From assembly GCF_009792895.1 (NCBI RefSeq), contig NZ_WSSC01000004.1, positions 427,569 to 491,568 on the forward strand: a stretch of DNA of 64,000 bases, given 5' to 3'. The position numbers and the translations under genes were made by a program. Position 1 is the stretch's first letter; each line of letters starts with the position of its first letter. The notes beneath the pieces are model-generated. The model ran no database searches, was not told the origin of the DNA, and saw nothing but the letters and a program-made list of their open reading frames with translations. Below, piece after piece: positions 55,144 through 63,878 of the stretch. The stretch is from Pigmentibacter ruber (lineage in GTDB: Bacteria > Bdellovibrionota_B > Oligoflexia > Silvanigrellales > Silvanigrellaceae).

Positions 55144-56253
55144 TTAATGAAATTTTACAATTGCTGTGACAATTGCAGTAATTATAAGATTTACAAGGGC
55201 AATAGGAAGTAAATAGATCCATCCTAATCTCATTAATTGATCATATCTAAAACGTGGAATAGTAAATCTAACTTGAACAAATAACCACATTAATAAAATT
55301 ACTTTTGCCAATAAAACAACAATTCCAAGAGGTAATAATATCCATCTTGTAAGTGCTTCACCCAAATGTGGAGTCATTGTATCCAATAAATATGCTTGTG
55401 ATAACCATGGAAGTTCATATCCACCAAAAAATAAAGAAACAGTAAGTACACACATCACAAACATCATTGAATATTCGCCAAGGAAAAATAATGACCACCG
55501 CATTGCACCATATTCAGTTAAAAATCCTGCAACAAGCTCACCTTCACTTTCAGCTAAATCAAAAGGTAACCTGTTTGTTTCTGCACAAATAGCAACTATA
55601 AATACAACAAAAGCAACCGGAGCATGAAAAACCCCCCAATTTGGAAGAAATCCCCATAATATTTCTGATTGTTTTGTAATCATAGTTTGCAGATCTAAAG
55701 TTCCCCAAATAAAGATTAATGGAATAATACTAAGTCCCATTGCAACTTCGTAACTAACCATTTGAGCAGAAGCTCTTAATCCACCTAGAAGAGAATATTT
55801 ATTATTTGATGACCATCCCGCTAAAGTAACACCATAAACAGCTAAAGATGAAAAAGCAAATATCAAAAGAAATCCTGAATTTAAACTCACAGCCTGTAAA
55901 TTTACAATTTCATTATTTACTAAAACATGACTTCCCCACGGAATAGCTACTGTTACAGCTAGTCCCATAGTAACAGGAATAACTGGCGCTAATACATAAA
56001 ATACTTTGTGCACGTATGGAGGAACAAAATCTTCTTTAAATAAAAGTTTTATTGCATCTGCAATAGGTTGTCCTAATCCTAATAATCTAAACTGAAAAAA
56101 ACCGACTCTATTAGGTCCTAATCGACGTTGGATAATTGCGCACTGTCTACGCTCTACCCAACTCATAATAGGAGCCACTTGTGCACCCACTGCTATACCA
56201 AGCAGCATAAGAAGAATGGTGCTGATAACTTGAGTCAAACTAATATCAAACAT
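55144..56253 (-). CDS. nuoH: NADH-quinone oxidoreductase subunit H
   Basis: Quinone-site membrane subunit of complex I, 369 residues with eight TM segments. ERRQCAIIQRRLGPNRVG (first loop), PIADAIKLLFKED and ETNRLPFDLAESEGELVAGF (quinone-entry loop with its Glu cluster) are conserved. The ATG at 56253 is chosen because AAGGAG lies eight bases ahead; a TTG at 56259 lies too close to it. It follows nuoA by 12 bases, skipping nuoB-G. Confidence 0.95.
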   Translation of the reverse strand: MFDISLTQVISTILLMLLGIAVGAQVAPIMSWVERRQCAIIQRRLGPNRVGFFQFRLLGLGQPIADAIKLLFKEDFVPPYVHKVFYVLAPVIPVTMGLAVTVAIPWGSHVLVNNEIVNLQAVSLNSGFLLIFAFSSLAVYGVTLAGWSSNNKYSLLGGLRASAQMVSYEVAMGLSIIPLIFIWGTLDLQTMITKQSEILWGFLPNWGVFHAPVAFVVFIVAICAETNRLPFDLAESEGELVAGFLTEYGAMRWSLFFLGEYSMMFVMCVLTVSLFFGGYELPWLSQAYLLDTMTPHLGEALTRWILLPLGIVVLLAKVILLMWLFVQVRFTIPRFRYDQLMRLGWIYLLPIALVNLIITAIVTAIVKFH

Positions 56254-56265
56254 TACCAAAACTCC

Positions 56266-56646
56266 TTAATCCCAACGTAATGCACCACGTCTGATGACAT
56301 AAATATAGCCAATTGTTAAAGTTGCTAAAAATAATCCAACTTCCACAATGCCAAACCAGCCTAGATAATCAAACGCAGTTGCCCACAGGTACATAAATAT
56401 TGTTTCTATATCGAAAAGAATAAATAATATTGCGGTTAAATAAAATTTGATTGAAAAGCGGTTTTCAGCGGAACTTGTAACCGGCAAACCGCATTCATAC
56501 ACTTCAAGTTTGTGTGAATTAGGTTTTTTAGGGCCAAGAAAAAGTGATGCGCCGCTAACTCCAAGACCTAGTGCAAGCCCAAATATTAATATGAGCAATA
56601 TTGGCAAATAAGGATTCAAACCAATAGAATAAACGGATTGCTCCAT
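56266..56646 (-). CDS. nuoA: NADH-quinone oxidoreductase subunit A
   Basis: Three-TM subunit next to the quinone site, 126 residues. The loop KLEVYECGLPVTSSAENRFSI carries the conserved Tyr-Glu-Cys-Gly, and ILFDIETIFMYLWA the acidic TM2. The ATG at 56646 is chosen because AAGGAGG sits nine bases upstream; a further in-frame start 27 bases earlier is not supported. First gene of the nuo run, 61 bases after the ureohydrolase stop on the same strand. Confidence 0.94.
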   Translation of the reverse strand: MEQSVYSIGLNPYLPILLILIFGLALGLGVSGASLFLGPKKPNSHKLEVYECGLPVTSSAENRFSIKFYLTAILFILFDIETIFMYLWATAFDYLGWFGIVEVGLFLATLTIGYIYVIRRGALRWD

Positions 56647-56707
56647 ATGCAAGTTCCTCCTTAACGTGTTCAACTATCTCATAATCATCCATGCGACAAG
56701 AGAACCA

Positions 56708-57820
56708 TCAAGTTAATCTTGAAGAATATTCTTCACGCAATAATGCCATACGGTAAACGAGTGCTGCTGTTAATCTTGAAGTCATTTCATGAGTATCCCT
56801 TGCCGGACAAAGTTCTGCAATGTCCATAACACGACATGTTTGGGATTTGGCAATAAATGTTAGAGATTGTGACAAATCTTTTACTTGAACTCCAAACGGT
56901 GTTGAAGCACTTGTGCCAGGGGCTATGGATTGATCAAAAATGTCTAAACATAATGAAACATGAATACTGCCTTTAAATCTATCAAATCCAAAAGTAGAGC
57001 AATCATCTAAATGATCTCGAATGTGTTCTAATGGAGTTTGTGCATGCCCTGCAAATAAATCTCTCCAGACATTTAGTAAGGTCATATATTCAATTGTTGG
57101 TATTTTTTTTTCAAATACAAAATCGTATAAAGATTGTGGATTTCTTTCTCTTTGTATTCCTATTTCTAACAATGCTTTCCCTTCATGAATACTTAACGGA
57201 AAATCATCAATAATTCTTCTGAAAGCAGTTCCACTATTTATTTTGCCATTTTCTACAGGCCGCAAATCAAAATGTGCATCTAAATTTATTATAGGAATTA
57301 TTTCATTCTTTTTTGCTGTAACATGTCCTTTATAACTTCCATAACTAAAATCATGACCACCTCCAATTACAAAAATCAATTTTGCATTTTTTGTAACAAA
57401 AAAATTAACTACTTCAGAAAGTCTTTCATGAGTTTCTTGTATGGACTTAGCAAGAATTAAATTTCCAGCATCTACAAATTTACTTGATATAAAATCGCAA
57501 TTTTTATTATTTTGTTCACTACTTGTAAAAGGCTTGTGTGTACTTGGATTAAATATTCTCAAATTTGTATCGTATAATTTATAAAAGCTTTCACGAAAGC
57601 GATCTGGCCCTTCATTCGCACCTGGATTTCCATTATTTTCAATTACTCCTCTGTCATCAGGAACTCCAATAATAATATATTTATTATTAAAGTCGATTTC
57701 AAATTTCTTTTGATTCTTATCTAAATATTCAATATGTTTAATTGATGCTCCAAGAGTTTCTTTGCGATTTGTAACTGTAATATTTGTTTTTTCTAAAAAT
57801 TTAAATAAATTTTTTGTCAT
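56708..57820 (-). CDS. Ureohydrolase, formimidoylglutamase-like (HutG/agmatinase/arginase superfamily)
   Basis: A binuclear-manganese hydrolase of 370 residues. Metal ligands are in GGGHDFSYG (His, and nearby), NLDAHFDLRP (Asp-Ala-His-x-Asp) and SLCLDIFDQSIAPGTS (Asp and Asp); NSGTAFRR resembles the formimidoylglutamase substrate loop. Arginase and agmatinase cannot be excluded. The ATG at 57820 is chosen over a TTG at 57859. No other hut genes are in the window, and the enzyme may share transcription with nuoA downstream. Confidence 0.8.
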   Translation of the reverse strand: MTKNLFKFLEKTNITVTNRKETLGASIKHIEYLDKNQKKFEIDFNNKYIIIGVPDDRGVIENNGNPGANEGPDRFRESFYKLYDTNLRIFNPSTHKPFTSSEQNNKNCDFISSKFVDAGNLILAKSIQETHERLSEVVNFFVTKNAKLIFVIGGGHDFSYGSYKGHVTAKKNEIIPIINLDAHFDLRPVENGKINSGTAFRRIIDDFPLSIHEGKALLEIGIQRERNPQSLYDFVFEKKIPTIEYMTLLNVWRDLFAGHAQTPLEHIRDHLDDCSTFGFDRFKGSIHVSLCLDIFDQSIAPGTSASTPFGVQVKDLSQSLTFIAKSQTCRVMDIAELCPARDTHEMTSRLTAALVYRMALLREEYSSRLT

Positions 57821-58086
57821 ATTAATTCCAAATTTTTCTGTGAAATAAAAAATTAGCAACGTTTAATTTTGCTCAATGCTCATTTTTTTTCAAGTATATA
57901 ATTTTCTATATTTAATTTTTCCAATAGATATTTTATCCTTATAAATTATTCCTTATATTTTATATAATTATTAAAAAAAACTACTAATTTGCAATCGTTA
58001 ATATTTTATGACAATTTGCAAAAAGAATTTTAATAATTCTTCTCTTACTAATGTATTCATATAGCTTACCAATTAAAGGAGAATAA

Positions 58087-59490
58087 ATGGAAACAAACAA
58101 AACATCCTCTAAAATGTGGGGCAAGGATATCTTTTGGGGACTTGGTTATGAATTTGATCCGCAATGGACACTTTCAAAAAAACAATTGGAATTACAAAAA
58201 GATTTAATAAAAATTTGTAAAGACATTATAAGGCCTCAATCTATTGAATGCGATAAAAATTTAACATTTCCAAAACAAAGTTTTATAGCTCTTTCAAAAT
58301 TAGGATTATTAGGACTCATTATTCCAATTGAATTAGGTGGCTTAGGAGAAAATCATACTTGTGCAGCAATGGTAGCCGAAACAATTGCTAGATATGGTTG
58401 TCCAAGCACCGCAATGTGCTATGTTATGCACATTGCTTCGCTTAGTGCTCTTCTTCTTCATGCAAATAAAAATGCAGCATTTAGAAATCTTTTATCCAGA
58501 GTAAATGATGAAGTATTAATAGGGACTATTGCTTATTCAGACCCATCAACCGGCAGTCATGCATGGTTCCCAAAATCATCCAATTCTCAAGAAACAGAAA
58601 ATGGTTGGAAAGTATCTAAAAAAGCTTCTTGGGTAACATCAGGTGGATTTGCTGATTGGTATCTTATTCAAACAACTAGCCATGAGTTTGAAGGAAATTA
58701 CTCTAAACTTTCTTGTTACCTTGTATTTAAAGATGAAGTAACAACTTATCCAGGACTATGGAATGGCTTAGGAATGAGAGGAAATCAATCCGGCCCTTTA
58801 GAAATTAATGGAATAGAAATTCCCAAAGATAGGATTGTTGGCAAACCAAATGAGGCAAGTAAAACGAATAATGAATCTCCTGATATTTTTTACTTGCTTT
58901 GTTCTTCGGCTTGTTGGAACGGTGTTGCTATGGGTTTAATTGATTTAGGAGCAAAACACACTACTAAGAAAAAACATGAAGATATAGGAATGCGAATTGC
59001 AGACTATCCTAGCATTCAAGATTATTTTGGAGAAATGATAGCTGAAACTAATAGCTGTAGAATGAACTGTTTTTTTCTTGCTAATATTCTTGATATAAAA
59101 ACTGATAATTGTAATTGGAATTTACATGAGAATAATAGTTTTTTTCCAAGATCAGAATTAATGATTTGGTTTTGGCAGCTCAAACTAAATTGTACAACTA
59201 ATGTCTCTAATAATTCAGATAAAGTCTTACATGCTTGCGGAGGAAGTGGTTATAAACCTGAACTTGAAGTTGAAAGATATTTAAGAGACTCAAAAGCAGG
59301 ATGGATTATGGCTCCAACTAACGAAGTTTTAAAGCAGTTATTAGGCAAACTATCATTACTTGGTCCAGAATCACTAGATGCTTGGAATCAAAAAGTTAAT
59401 GAAACTATTTTACAAAATGAAATAAATAAAATGAATAAAGAAAAAATGCGTGAATTTGGAGAATTTTTGATAAAAAAAGCATCATTTTAA
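58087..59490 (+). CDS. Acyl-CoA dehydrogenase-family flavoprotein lacking the usual catalytic Glu
   Basis: 467 residues with the three-part acyl-CoA dehydrogenase fold: helical N-domain (KLGLLGLIIPIELGGLG), beta domain (GTIAYSDPSTGSH, KASWVTSGGFADWYLI) and C-terminal FAD/helical domain (HACGGSGYKPELEVERYLRDSKAGWIMAPTNEVL). In this last motif the YEGT of medium-chain enzymes reads MAPT, so the base Glu is not there. Related flavin monooxygenases (DszC-like) and some long-chain enzymes also differ at this site. AAAGGAG precedes the ATG. The flavin reductase gene 324 bases downstream, same strand, may be its electron partner. Confidence 0.78.
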   Translation: METNKTSSKMWGKDIFWGLGYEFDPQWTLSKKQLELQKDLIKICKDIIRPQSIECDKNLTFPKQSFIALSKLGLLGLIIPIELGGLGENHTCAAMVAETIARYGCPSTAMCYVMHIASLSALLLHANKNAAFRNLLSRVNDEVLIGTIAYSDPSTGSHAWFPKSSNSQETENGWKVSKKASWVTSGGFADWYLIQTTSHEFEGNYSKLSCYLVFKDEVTTYPGLWNGLGMRGNQSGPLEINGIEIPKDRIVGKPNEASKTNNESPDIFYLLCSSACWNGVAMGLIDLGAKHTTKKKHEDIGMRIADYPSIQDYFGEMIAETNSCRMNCFFLANILDIKTDNCNWNLHENNSFFPRSELMIWFWQLKLNCTTNVSNNSDKVLHACGGSGYKPELEVERYLRDSKAGWIMAPTNEVLKQLLGKLSLLGPESLDAWNQKVNETILQNEINKMNKEKMREFGEFLIKKASF

Positions 59491-59814
59491 AATTTCTTTG
59501 ACAATATAGTTAGAATAAAAATACATGATTACTTAAAAATTTCCACTTTTTTTAATTTTAATAAAACATAATATCTTTTGAAATATTAAAATAGATTTTC
59601 TTTCAGAAATGTTATAAAATTAAAATTTGAGAAATTGGAGACTTTTTCCAATACTTTAAATTTATAATTTAGCAAGTAATTGGCAATCTGTTTCCTTTTA
59701 TAGTGTTTGCAAAATGTAGTCATTTATTTAGCTATCTTGAAACATGTTATTTTTTTAAAAGATATACTATAAATAAATTAAAATTTTTTCTTCTTTAACC
59801 GTAAAGGAAGATAC
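59491..59814. other. AT-rich intergenic stretch
   Basis: About 320 bases between the acyl-CoA dehydrogenase homologue and the reductase gene. No gene is seen. A small hairpin (ATTGGA...TCCAAT, about 59634-59652) and several TA-rich promoter-like elements before 59815 suggest that the reductase has its own promoter. Confidence 0.5.
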
Positions 59815-60537
59815 ATGTCACCACCAAATAGTTTATTAAAATCATATGATTCTAAAATTTTAGAAATTCAAAATATAGATAATCAATATCTTCTTATAAA
59901 ATGTGAAAGACCAAAAAATTTTAATTTTAACTCAGGCCAGTATGCTTCTATTGAAATCAATGACGATATAGGAACTTGTGAGTTTCTTTATTCAATAGCT
60001 AGTTCAAGAGAAGAAACAAATTTTTTAGAATTTTGTATTCAAATTACTACTCAAAGTAGAGCTTCTTCATACTGGAGAAAGCTAAAAATTGCTGATATTC
60101 TAAGAATCAATAACTTGGGTGGTAGTGAAATGATAACTGATTATTCTAACCCAATTGTTATGATCGCTGGAGGCTCTGGAATAGCCCCATTTAGAGCGAT
60201 AATCCATGATTTATATGTCTTTAATAAAAATACAGGTAACGAAAATATTACTTTAGTTTATGGCGTAAAAAAATCTTCTGCAATGCCATATCAAAAAGAG
60301 TTTTTAGATTTACAAAATAAATTTCCTAAAAATTTAAAAGTAATACTTTTCAGCGAAGAAATTCAAAACAATCTAGCAATTAAAGGAAATTTAATTACTG
60401 CAATTGATAGTTATATAAGTAATTTAGATAAAAACTCTGAATTTTACATATGTGGATCATTAAATATGATACAAACAGTGAAAGATAAACTTATAGAAAA
60501 TAAAGTTCCGTCTAGAAAAATTTTTCATGAGTATTAG
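59815..60537 (+). CDS. FAD/NAD(P)-binding ferredoxin-reductase-type oxidoreductase
   Basis: A 240-residue flavin reductase of the FNR superfamily. The FAD domain (about 1-100) has SGQYASIEI and the YSIAS flavin-binding motif (RxYS-like); the pyridine nucleotide domain has MIAGGSGIAPFRAII (about 116-130), LVYGVKKSS and FYICGSLNMI (about 211-220). There is no ferredoxin or globin domain, so it must deliver electrons to a separate protein. It resembles Fre/CDP-6-deoxy-3,4-glucoseen-reductase-type enzymes. AAAGGAAG precedes the ATG. Confidence 0.84.
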   Translation: MSPPNSLLKSYDSKILEIQNIDNQYLLIKCERPKNFNFNSGQYASIEINDDIGTCEFLYSIASSREETNFLEFCIQITTQSRASSYWRKLKIADILRINNLGGSEMITDYSNPIVMIAGGSGIAPFRAIIHDLYVFNKNTGNENITLVYGVKKSSAMPYQKEFLDLQNKFPKNLKVILFSEEIQNNLAIKGNLITAIDSYISNLDKNSEFYICGSLNMIQTVKDKLIENKVPSRKIFHEY

Positions 60538-60592
60538 TAGAACAATTTAATATTTAAAAAATTCTTTTCTTTCATCTCATTTTTATAATTTA

Positions 60593-61435
60593 CTATTTGT
60601 TTCTATTCTTTTTAATATTATCCCAGTCCTCATCTTTCAATGACTTTAAGAAATTAAATTCCCCAGCTCCTTGTAACCATTCACCACCATCAATTGTTAC
60701 TACCTCACCGTTGATATAACCCGAAAAATCAGAAACCAAATACGATGCTAGATTTGCCAATTCAAAATGCTCACCAGGACGCCCTAAAGGATTTTTATTT
60801 TCTAAAACTTTCCCAAGATCTGCATTAGGAACTAATCTATCCCAAGCGCCTTTTGTAGGAAATGGTCCTGGAGCTATAGCATTCATTCTAATTCCTCTAT
60901 TTCCCCATTCTACCGCTAGACTTCTAGTCATAGCTAAAATTCCTGCCTTTGCCATAGCTGATGGAACTACATAAGCCGAGCCTGTCCAAGCATAAGTCGT
61001 AACTATATTTAATACATTTGCTTTTATATTTTGACTCAACCACTTTTTACCGCATGCAAGAGTTACATATGTAGTACCATGTAAAACGATATCAAGTACA
61101 ACATCAAATGCTCTATGTGAAAGATCTTCAGTTTTTGAGATAAAATTTCCCGCTGCATTATTTATTAGAATATCAATAGGAGCGTCATTCCAAATATCCT
61201 CAATCATTTTATCGACAATGTGAGGATCTCTAATATCACAAATTTTATAACTGGTTTTATTAGGATATTTTGTATTAAATTCAATACATGTTTCTTTTAA
61301 AACTTCTTCCCTTCTGCCACATATGATTACATTTGCACCTAAGGAAAGAAATCTTTCACACATACTTTTCCCTAACCCTGTTCCACCTCCAGTAATTAAT
61401 ATTCTTTTATTTTTTAAAAGATTCTCTATGAACAT
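60593..61435 (-). CDS. SDR-family 2,4-dienoyl-CoA reductase-like enzyme
   Basis: 280-residue NADPH-dependent reductase that probably handles unsaturated acyl-CoA in beta-oxidation. TGGGTGLGK (14-22) and DILINNAAGNF carry cofactor motifs in the form typical of DECR/PECR, and TYAWTGSAYVVPSAMAKAG replaces the classic YxxxK with the Ser/Lys arrangement of that subgroup; PGPFPTKGAW is also characteristic. It lies convergent to the reductase gene, near the acyl-CoA dehydrogenase homologue, so a small lipid-oxidation neighbourhood is plausible. Confidence 0.84.
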   Translation of the reverse strand: MFIENLLKNKRILITGGGTGLGKSMCERFLSLGANVIICGRREEVLKETCIEFNTKYPNKTSYKICDIRDPHIVDKMIEDIWNDAPIDILINNAAGNFISKTEDLSHRAFDVVLDIVLHGTTYVTLACGKKWLSQNIKANVLNIVTTYAWTGSAYVVPSAMAKAGILAMTRSLAVEWGNRGIRMNAIAPGPFPTKGAWDRLVPNADLGKVLENKNPLGRPGEHFELANLASYLVSDFSGYINGEVVTIDGGEWLQGAGEFNFLKSLKDEDWDNIKKNRNK

Positions 61436-61476
61436 AATAAAATCCTTATATAGTTTAAAAGCACTTTATATGATCA

Positions 61477-61959
61477 TTATTCCATAATAAAAACAGGTAT
61501 AACCAAGTATTTTTTGGTATCTTTAGAATACTGAATTGTTAAATCATATTTTGAAAAGATAGTTCTTGCTCTTTGTATTATCTTTTCTAAGCAAATTCTT
61601 AGGCTTTCTTTTCTATTAATAGAACATTCATTGTATGTATTATAAAAATTTTCAAGCAATTCTTCTCTCTTTAATCCTAAAGGATATTCTGCTAATAAAC
61701 GCATTAGTCTAGCAGGTTCTCTAGAGGCTTCAGTAGGAGAGACAAATTCAACATAGGATAAACATAATTTTGTCCAACGAATTGCTGCAGAATGAGAATA
61801 GGCAACTTCTTGAAGAGCTAATTCTAATGAATTTTGCATTTTAGAAAAATAATTACTTTTTCTTTTATATTTTCTTCTTTTTAATACCCTATTTGTTTGT
61901 TTATTTTTATCTAACTTAATTAATTCTATTTTTTCATTCTGTAATATTTCAATGGACAT
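61477..61959 (-). CDS. Hypothetical protein with a possible winged-helix C-terminal domain
   Basis: 160 residues, no signal or TM segment. After a very basic stretch (RVLKRRKYKRKSN, about 24-36), the C-terminal half reads like an OmpR-type winged helix: LLAEYPLGLKREELLENF, then LRICLEKIIQRARTIF as the recognition-helix position, then YDLTIQYSKDTKKYLV as the wing strands. No receiver or sensor domain is attached. A transcription regulator is a reasonable inference only. Located 41 bases upstream of the SDR gene, same strand, with a long AT-rich leader. Confidence 0.6.
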   Translation of the reverse strand: MSIEILQNEKIELIKLDKNKQTNRVLKRRKYKRKSNYFSKMQNSLELALQEVAYSHSAAIRWTKLCLSYVEFVSPTEASREPARLMRLLAEYPLGLKREELLENFYNTYNECSINRKESLRICLEKIIQRARTIFSKYDLTIQYSKDTKKYLVIPVFIME

Positions 61960-62243
61960 TTATAAATACTCCTTTTTTTCTGAATACCATTTGAAATATA
62001 AGTGTTTTCACTTATACATTGTCCATATATGCAAATACTGTGCCAAAAATTTATTCTCTTTTTAAATAATAATATTAATTAGTTATGTTTTCTAAAATTA
62101 TTTTACAATTTATAAATGAATGATTTTCATTCATTTATTGGCTAAAAATCAACAACTAAGCTTTTTATCCTAAATTTATTTAATACTTACAATGTAATAT
62201 TTTTTAAAGTTATTGACTGTTATTCAGTCTAATTTATACAAAA
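61960..62243. other. Intergenic leader region with a strong palindrome
   Basis: About 280 bases upstream of the hypothetical regulator gene and downstream of rplS. Apart from the 12-bp inverted repeat at 62112-62138 I see no gene or RNA structure. Confidence 0.5.
62112..62138. promoter_or_regulatory. Perfect 12-bp inverted repeat, Fur-box-like
   Basis: ATAAATGAATGA (62112-62123) and TCATTCATTTAT (62127-62138) around TTT. The core AATGA-TTTTCATT has the ATGAT/ATCAT look of Fur-family sites, but its half-site spacing differs from the 19-bp consensus. It lies about 150 bp before the regulator-like gene and could be its operator. Confidence 0.35.
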
Positions 62244-62275
62244 AAAAAGCTAGTGATTAAAATCACTAGCTTTTT
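62244..62275 (-). terminator. Rho-independent terminator after rplS
   Basis: A 15-bp perfect stem (AAAAAGCTAGTGATT, 62244-62258, with its complement 62261-62275) lies 18 bases after the rplS stop. On the minus strand the GC-containing stem is followed by a run of T's. Confidence 0.9.
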
Positions 62276-62292
62276 AAAAAATTGCCCTAAGA

Positions 62293-62697
62293 CTAGGCTT
62301 GCTCAAATGACTTAAGTTCTTCACTTGATACATAACGGCTAGAAATACGAGCCGCTTTACCGCGTAGTTTACGGATATAGTAAATTCTTGCACGACGAAC
62401 TTTTCCGCGTACTTTCACATCAACATGATCTACTAATGGTGAATGTACATAGAAATTACGCTCAACTCCAATTCCGCCTGACATTTTTCTCACTAAAAAT
62501 GTAGAGTTAGTTGTTCCCTTGCGGTAACGAATAACTGTACCTTCAAAAGATTGCAAACGATACTTTGGTGTACCGTCTTTTTCAGTACCTTCCTGTATTT
62601 TTACCCAAACACAAACTGTATCACCAGCTTTGAAACTTGGAAGTGCTTTAGCACGCATATGCATGCTTTCAAATGACTTTAAAATAGGATGTTTCAT
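62293..62697 (-). CDS. rplS: 50S ribosomal protein L19
   Basis: 134-residue ribosomal protein at the 30S-50S interface. [41 protein letters not shown] and the [33 protein letters not shown] block are characteristic. The ATG at 62697 follows AGGTGA; the GTG at 62706 is part of that ribosome site. The usual trmD/rimM neighbours are absent; instead it follows tRNA-Pro and rplT. Confidence 0.96.
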   Translation of the reverse strand: [134 protein letters not shown]

Positions 62698-62760
62698 TAT
62701 ACTCACCTATACTTGAGAATTGCCTAGTAGTCGGATTCTCTCTAATTAAAAATAAAATAG

Positions 62761-62838
62761 TGGTCGGAGCGACAGGACTTGAACCTGCGACCTCTTGCAC
62801 CCCAAGCAAGTGCGCTAGCCAGGCTGCGCTACGCTCCG
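62761..62838 (-). tRNA. tRNA-Pro (anticodon GGG)
   Basis: A complete cloverleaf on the minus strand: acceptor CGGAGCG/CGCTCCG, anticodon stem CTTGC/GCAAG with loop TTGGGGT (anticodon GGG, reads CCC/CCU), T arm GCAGG-TTCAAGT-CCTGT, discriminator A and encoded CCA at 62761-62763. It lies between rplT and rplS, probably cut from the same transcript. Confidence 0.95.
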
Positions 62839-62854
62839 AGTTTCAAGCGATCAA

Positions 62855-63214
62855 TTACTTTCCAAGAGCTGCCATTGATTTCTTAACTAAAGAAGCAAAT
62901 ACAGCTTCATCATGAATAGCAATTTCAGACAATTGTTTACGGTCCAAAGTTATATTTGCTTTCTTTAAACCATTCATAAATTTGCTGTATGGCATTCCAT
63001 GAGCTCTAGATGCAGCGTTAATACGTTGGATCCAAAGAGTACGAAAATCACGTTTTTTAACTTTACGGTCACGATAAGCATAACAAAGAGCTCTGCGAAC
63101 AATTTGTATTGCTGTACGGTAAAGTCTACTACGTGCTCCGCGGTATCCTTTTGCAAGCTTTAAAACTCTTTTATGACGACGGCGAAGTTTAAAACCACGT
63201 TTTACACGAGCCAT
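62855..63214 (-). CDS. rplT: 50S ribosomal protein L20
   Basis: 119-residue rRNA-binding protein needed for early 50S assembly. [24 protein letters not shown]... begins the conserved basic N-terminal helix; [23 protein letters not shown] is diagnostic. The ATG at 63214 follows a strong TTGGAGG site; in-frame codons before it belong to the leader. Downstream of rpmI as usual. Confidence 0.97.
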   Translation of the reverse strand: MARVKRGFKLRRRHKRVLKLAKGYRGARSRLYRTAIQIVRRALCYAYRDRKVKKRDFRTLWIQRINAASRAHGMPYSKFMNGLKKANITLDRKQLSEIAIHDEAVFASLVKKSMAALGK

Positions 63215-63300
63215 TGTATTTCCTCCAAAATGAATGCTGGCGGTTGTCTTAAAAAACAAAACTTATTTGCCAAGCACCTGTTTAAACAATCATACATTCT

Positions 63301-63367
63301 AACTAACAGAAGTTAGTTTTATAAGTAGTTAAGGCTGTTAACACTTAAAGGGTGAACGATCAACCCT
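63301..63367 (-). promoter_or_regulatory. Two hairpins in the rpmI-rplT spacer, possible L20 control or processing site
   Basis: On the minus strand, just after the rpmI stop, AGGG(T)TGA pairs with TCACCCT (63349-63367, one bulge), and 30 bases on AACTAAC pairs with GTTAGTT (63301-63318). L20 is known to repress its own operon by RNA binding; whether these hairpins serve that is a guess. Confidence 0.3.
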
Positions 63368-63369
63368 AA

Positions 63370-63627
63370 TTAAAGTCCGTTTGGAATACAACGGGCTACT
63401 AATCTTGAACTTTCAGCACGCATAATCTTCGCTTTTTTCAAGCGATTTTTACGGCTACGGTTCTTTGATTTAGCCAAGTGTTGCTTACCACTGTGTGGAA
63501 CTTTAACAAGACCAGTTGCAGTTAACTTATAGCGTTTAGCTGCAGACTTTTTATTTTTGATAGCCTTATTAACTTTCCCTTTGGATTTAGCAACTTTGGC
63601 TTTAATTTTAGCTTTTGACTTTGCCAT
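63370..63627 (-). CDS. rpmI: 50S ribosomal protein L35, with an N-terminal Lys-rich extension
   Basis: 85 residues instead of the usual ~65. The L35 core starts near KSAAKRYKLTATGLV (about 27-41) and includes KSKNRSRKNRLKKA and the closing MRAESSRLVARCIPNGL. The first ~25 residues (MAKSKAKIKAKVAKSKGKVN...) are almost all Lys, Ala, Ser and Val, an extra rRNA-binding tail. AAAGGG lies eight bases before the ATG. infC, its normal upstream neighbour, is absent. Confidence 0.92.
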   Translation of the reverse strand: MAKSKAKIKAKVAKSKGKVNKAIKNKKSAAKRYKLTATGLVKVPHSGKQHLAKSKNRSRKNRLKKAKIMRAESSRLVARCIPNGL

Positions 63628-63670
63628 ACTATAAACCCTTTAACTGAGAAAAGACAAAAAACAGAAGGTT

Positions 63671-63698
63671 CTTATAACACTGCTTTAAATAAAATCAA
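63671..63698 (-). promoter_or_regulatory. Likely promoter of rpmI-rplT-tRNA-Pro-rplS
   Basis: On the minus strand TTGATT, a 16-base spacer and TATAAG lie between the tRNA-Lys terminator and rpmI, about 44 bases ahead of the ATG. Position after a terminator supports a promoter here. Confidence 0.45.
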
Positions 63699-63747
63699 CT
63701 ATTATCTAAAAAGATTTATGAACTTATGCCTATGATAAACATAAAAA

Positions 63748-63777
63748 AAATCCTCTTAGGATTTCCTAAGAGGATTT
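63748..63777 (-). terminator. Rho-independent terminator after tRNA-Lys
   Basis: AAATCCTCTTAGG (63748-63760) pairs perfectly with CCTAAGAGGATTT (63765-63777); on the minus strand it is followed by about eight T's. It ends the rRNA-tRNA transcript. Confidence 0.9.
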
Positions 63778-63784
63778 AAATTAG

Positions 63785-63860
63785 TGGTGGGTCCGCCCGG
63801 ATTCGAACCGGGGACCACTTGCTTAAAAGGCAAATGCTCTACCGACTGAGCTACGAACCC
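63785..63860 (-). tRNA. tRNA-Lys (anticodon TTT)
   Basis: A 76-base cloverleaf: acceptor GGGTTCG/CGGACCC, D stem GCTC/GAGC, anticodon loop CTTTTAA (anticodon TTT), T arm CCCGG-TTCGAAT-CCGGG, discriminator A and encoded CCA. It lies 18 bases after the 5S gene, so it is the distal tRNA of an rRNA operon. Confidence 0.96.
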
Positions 63861-63878
63861 ACTAAGGTAAAATTAAAA

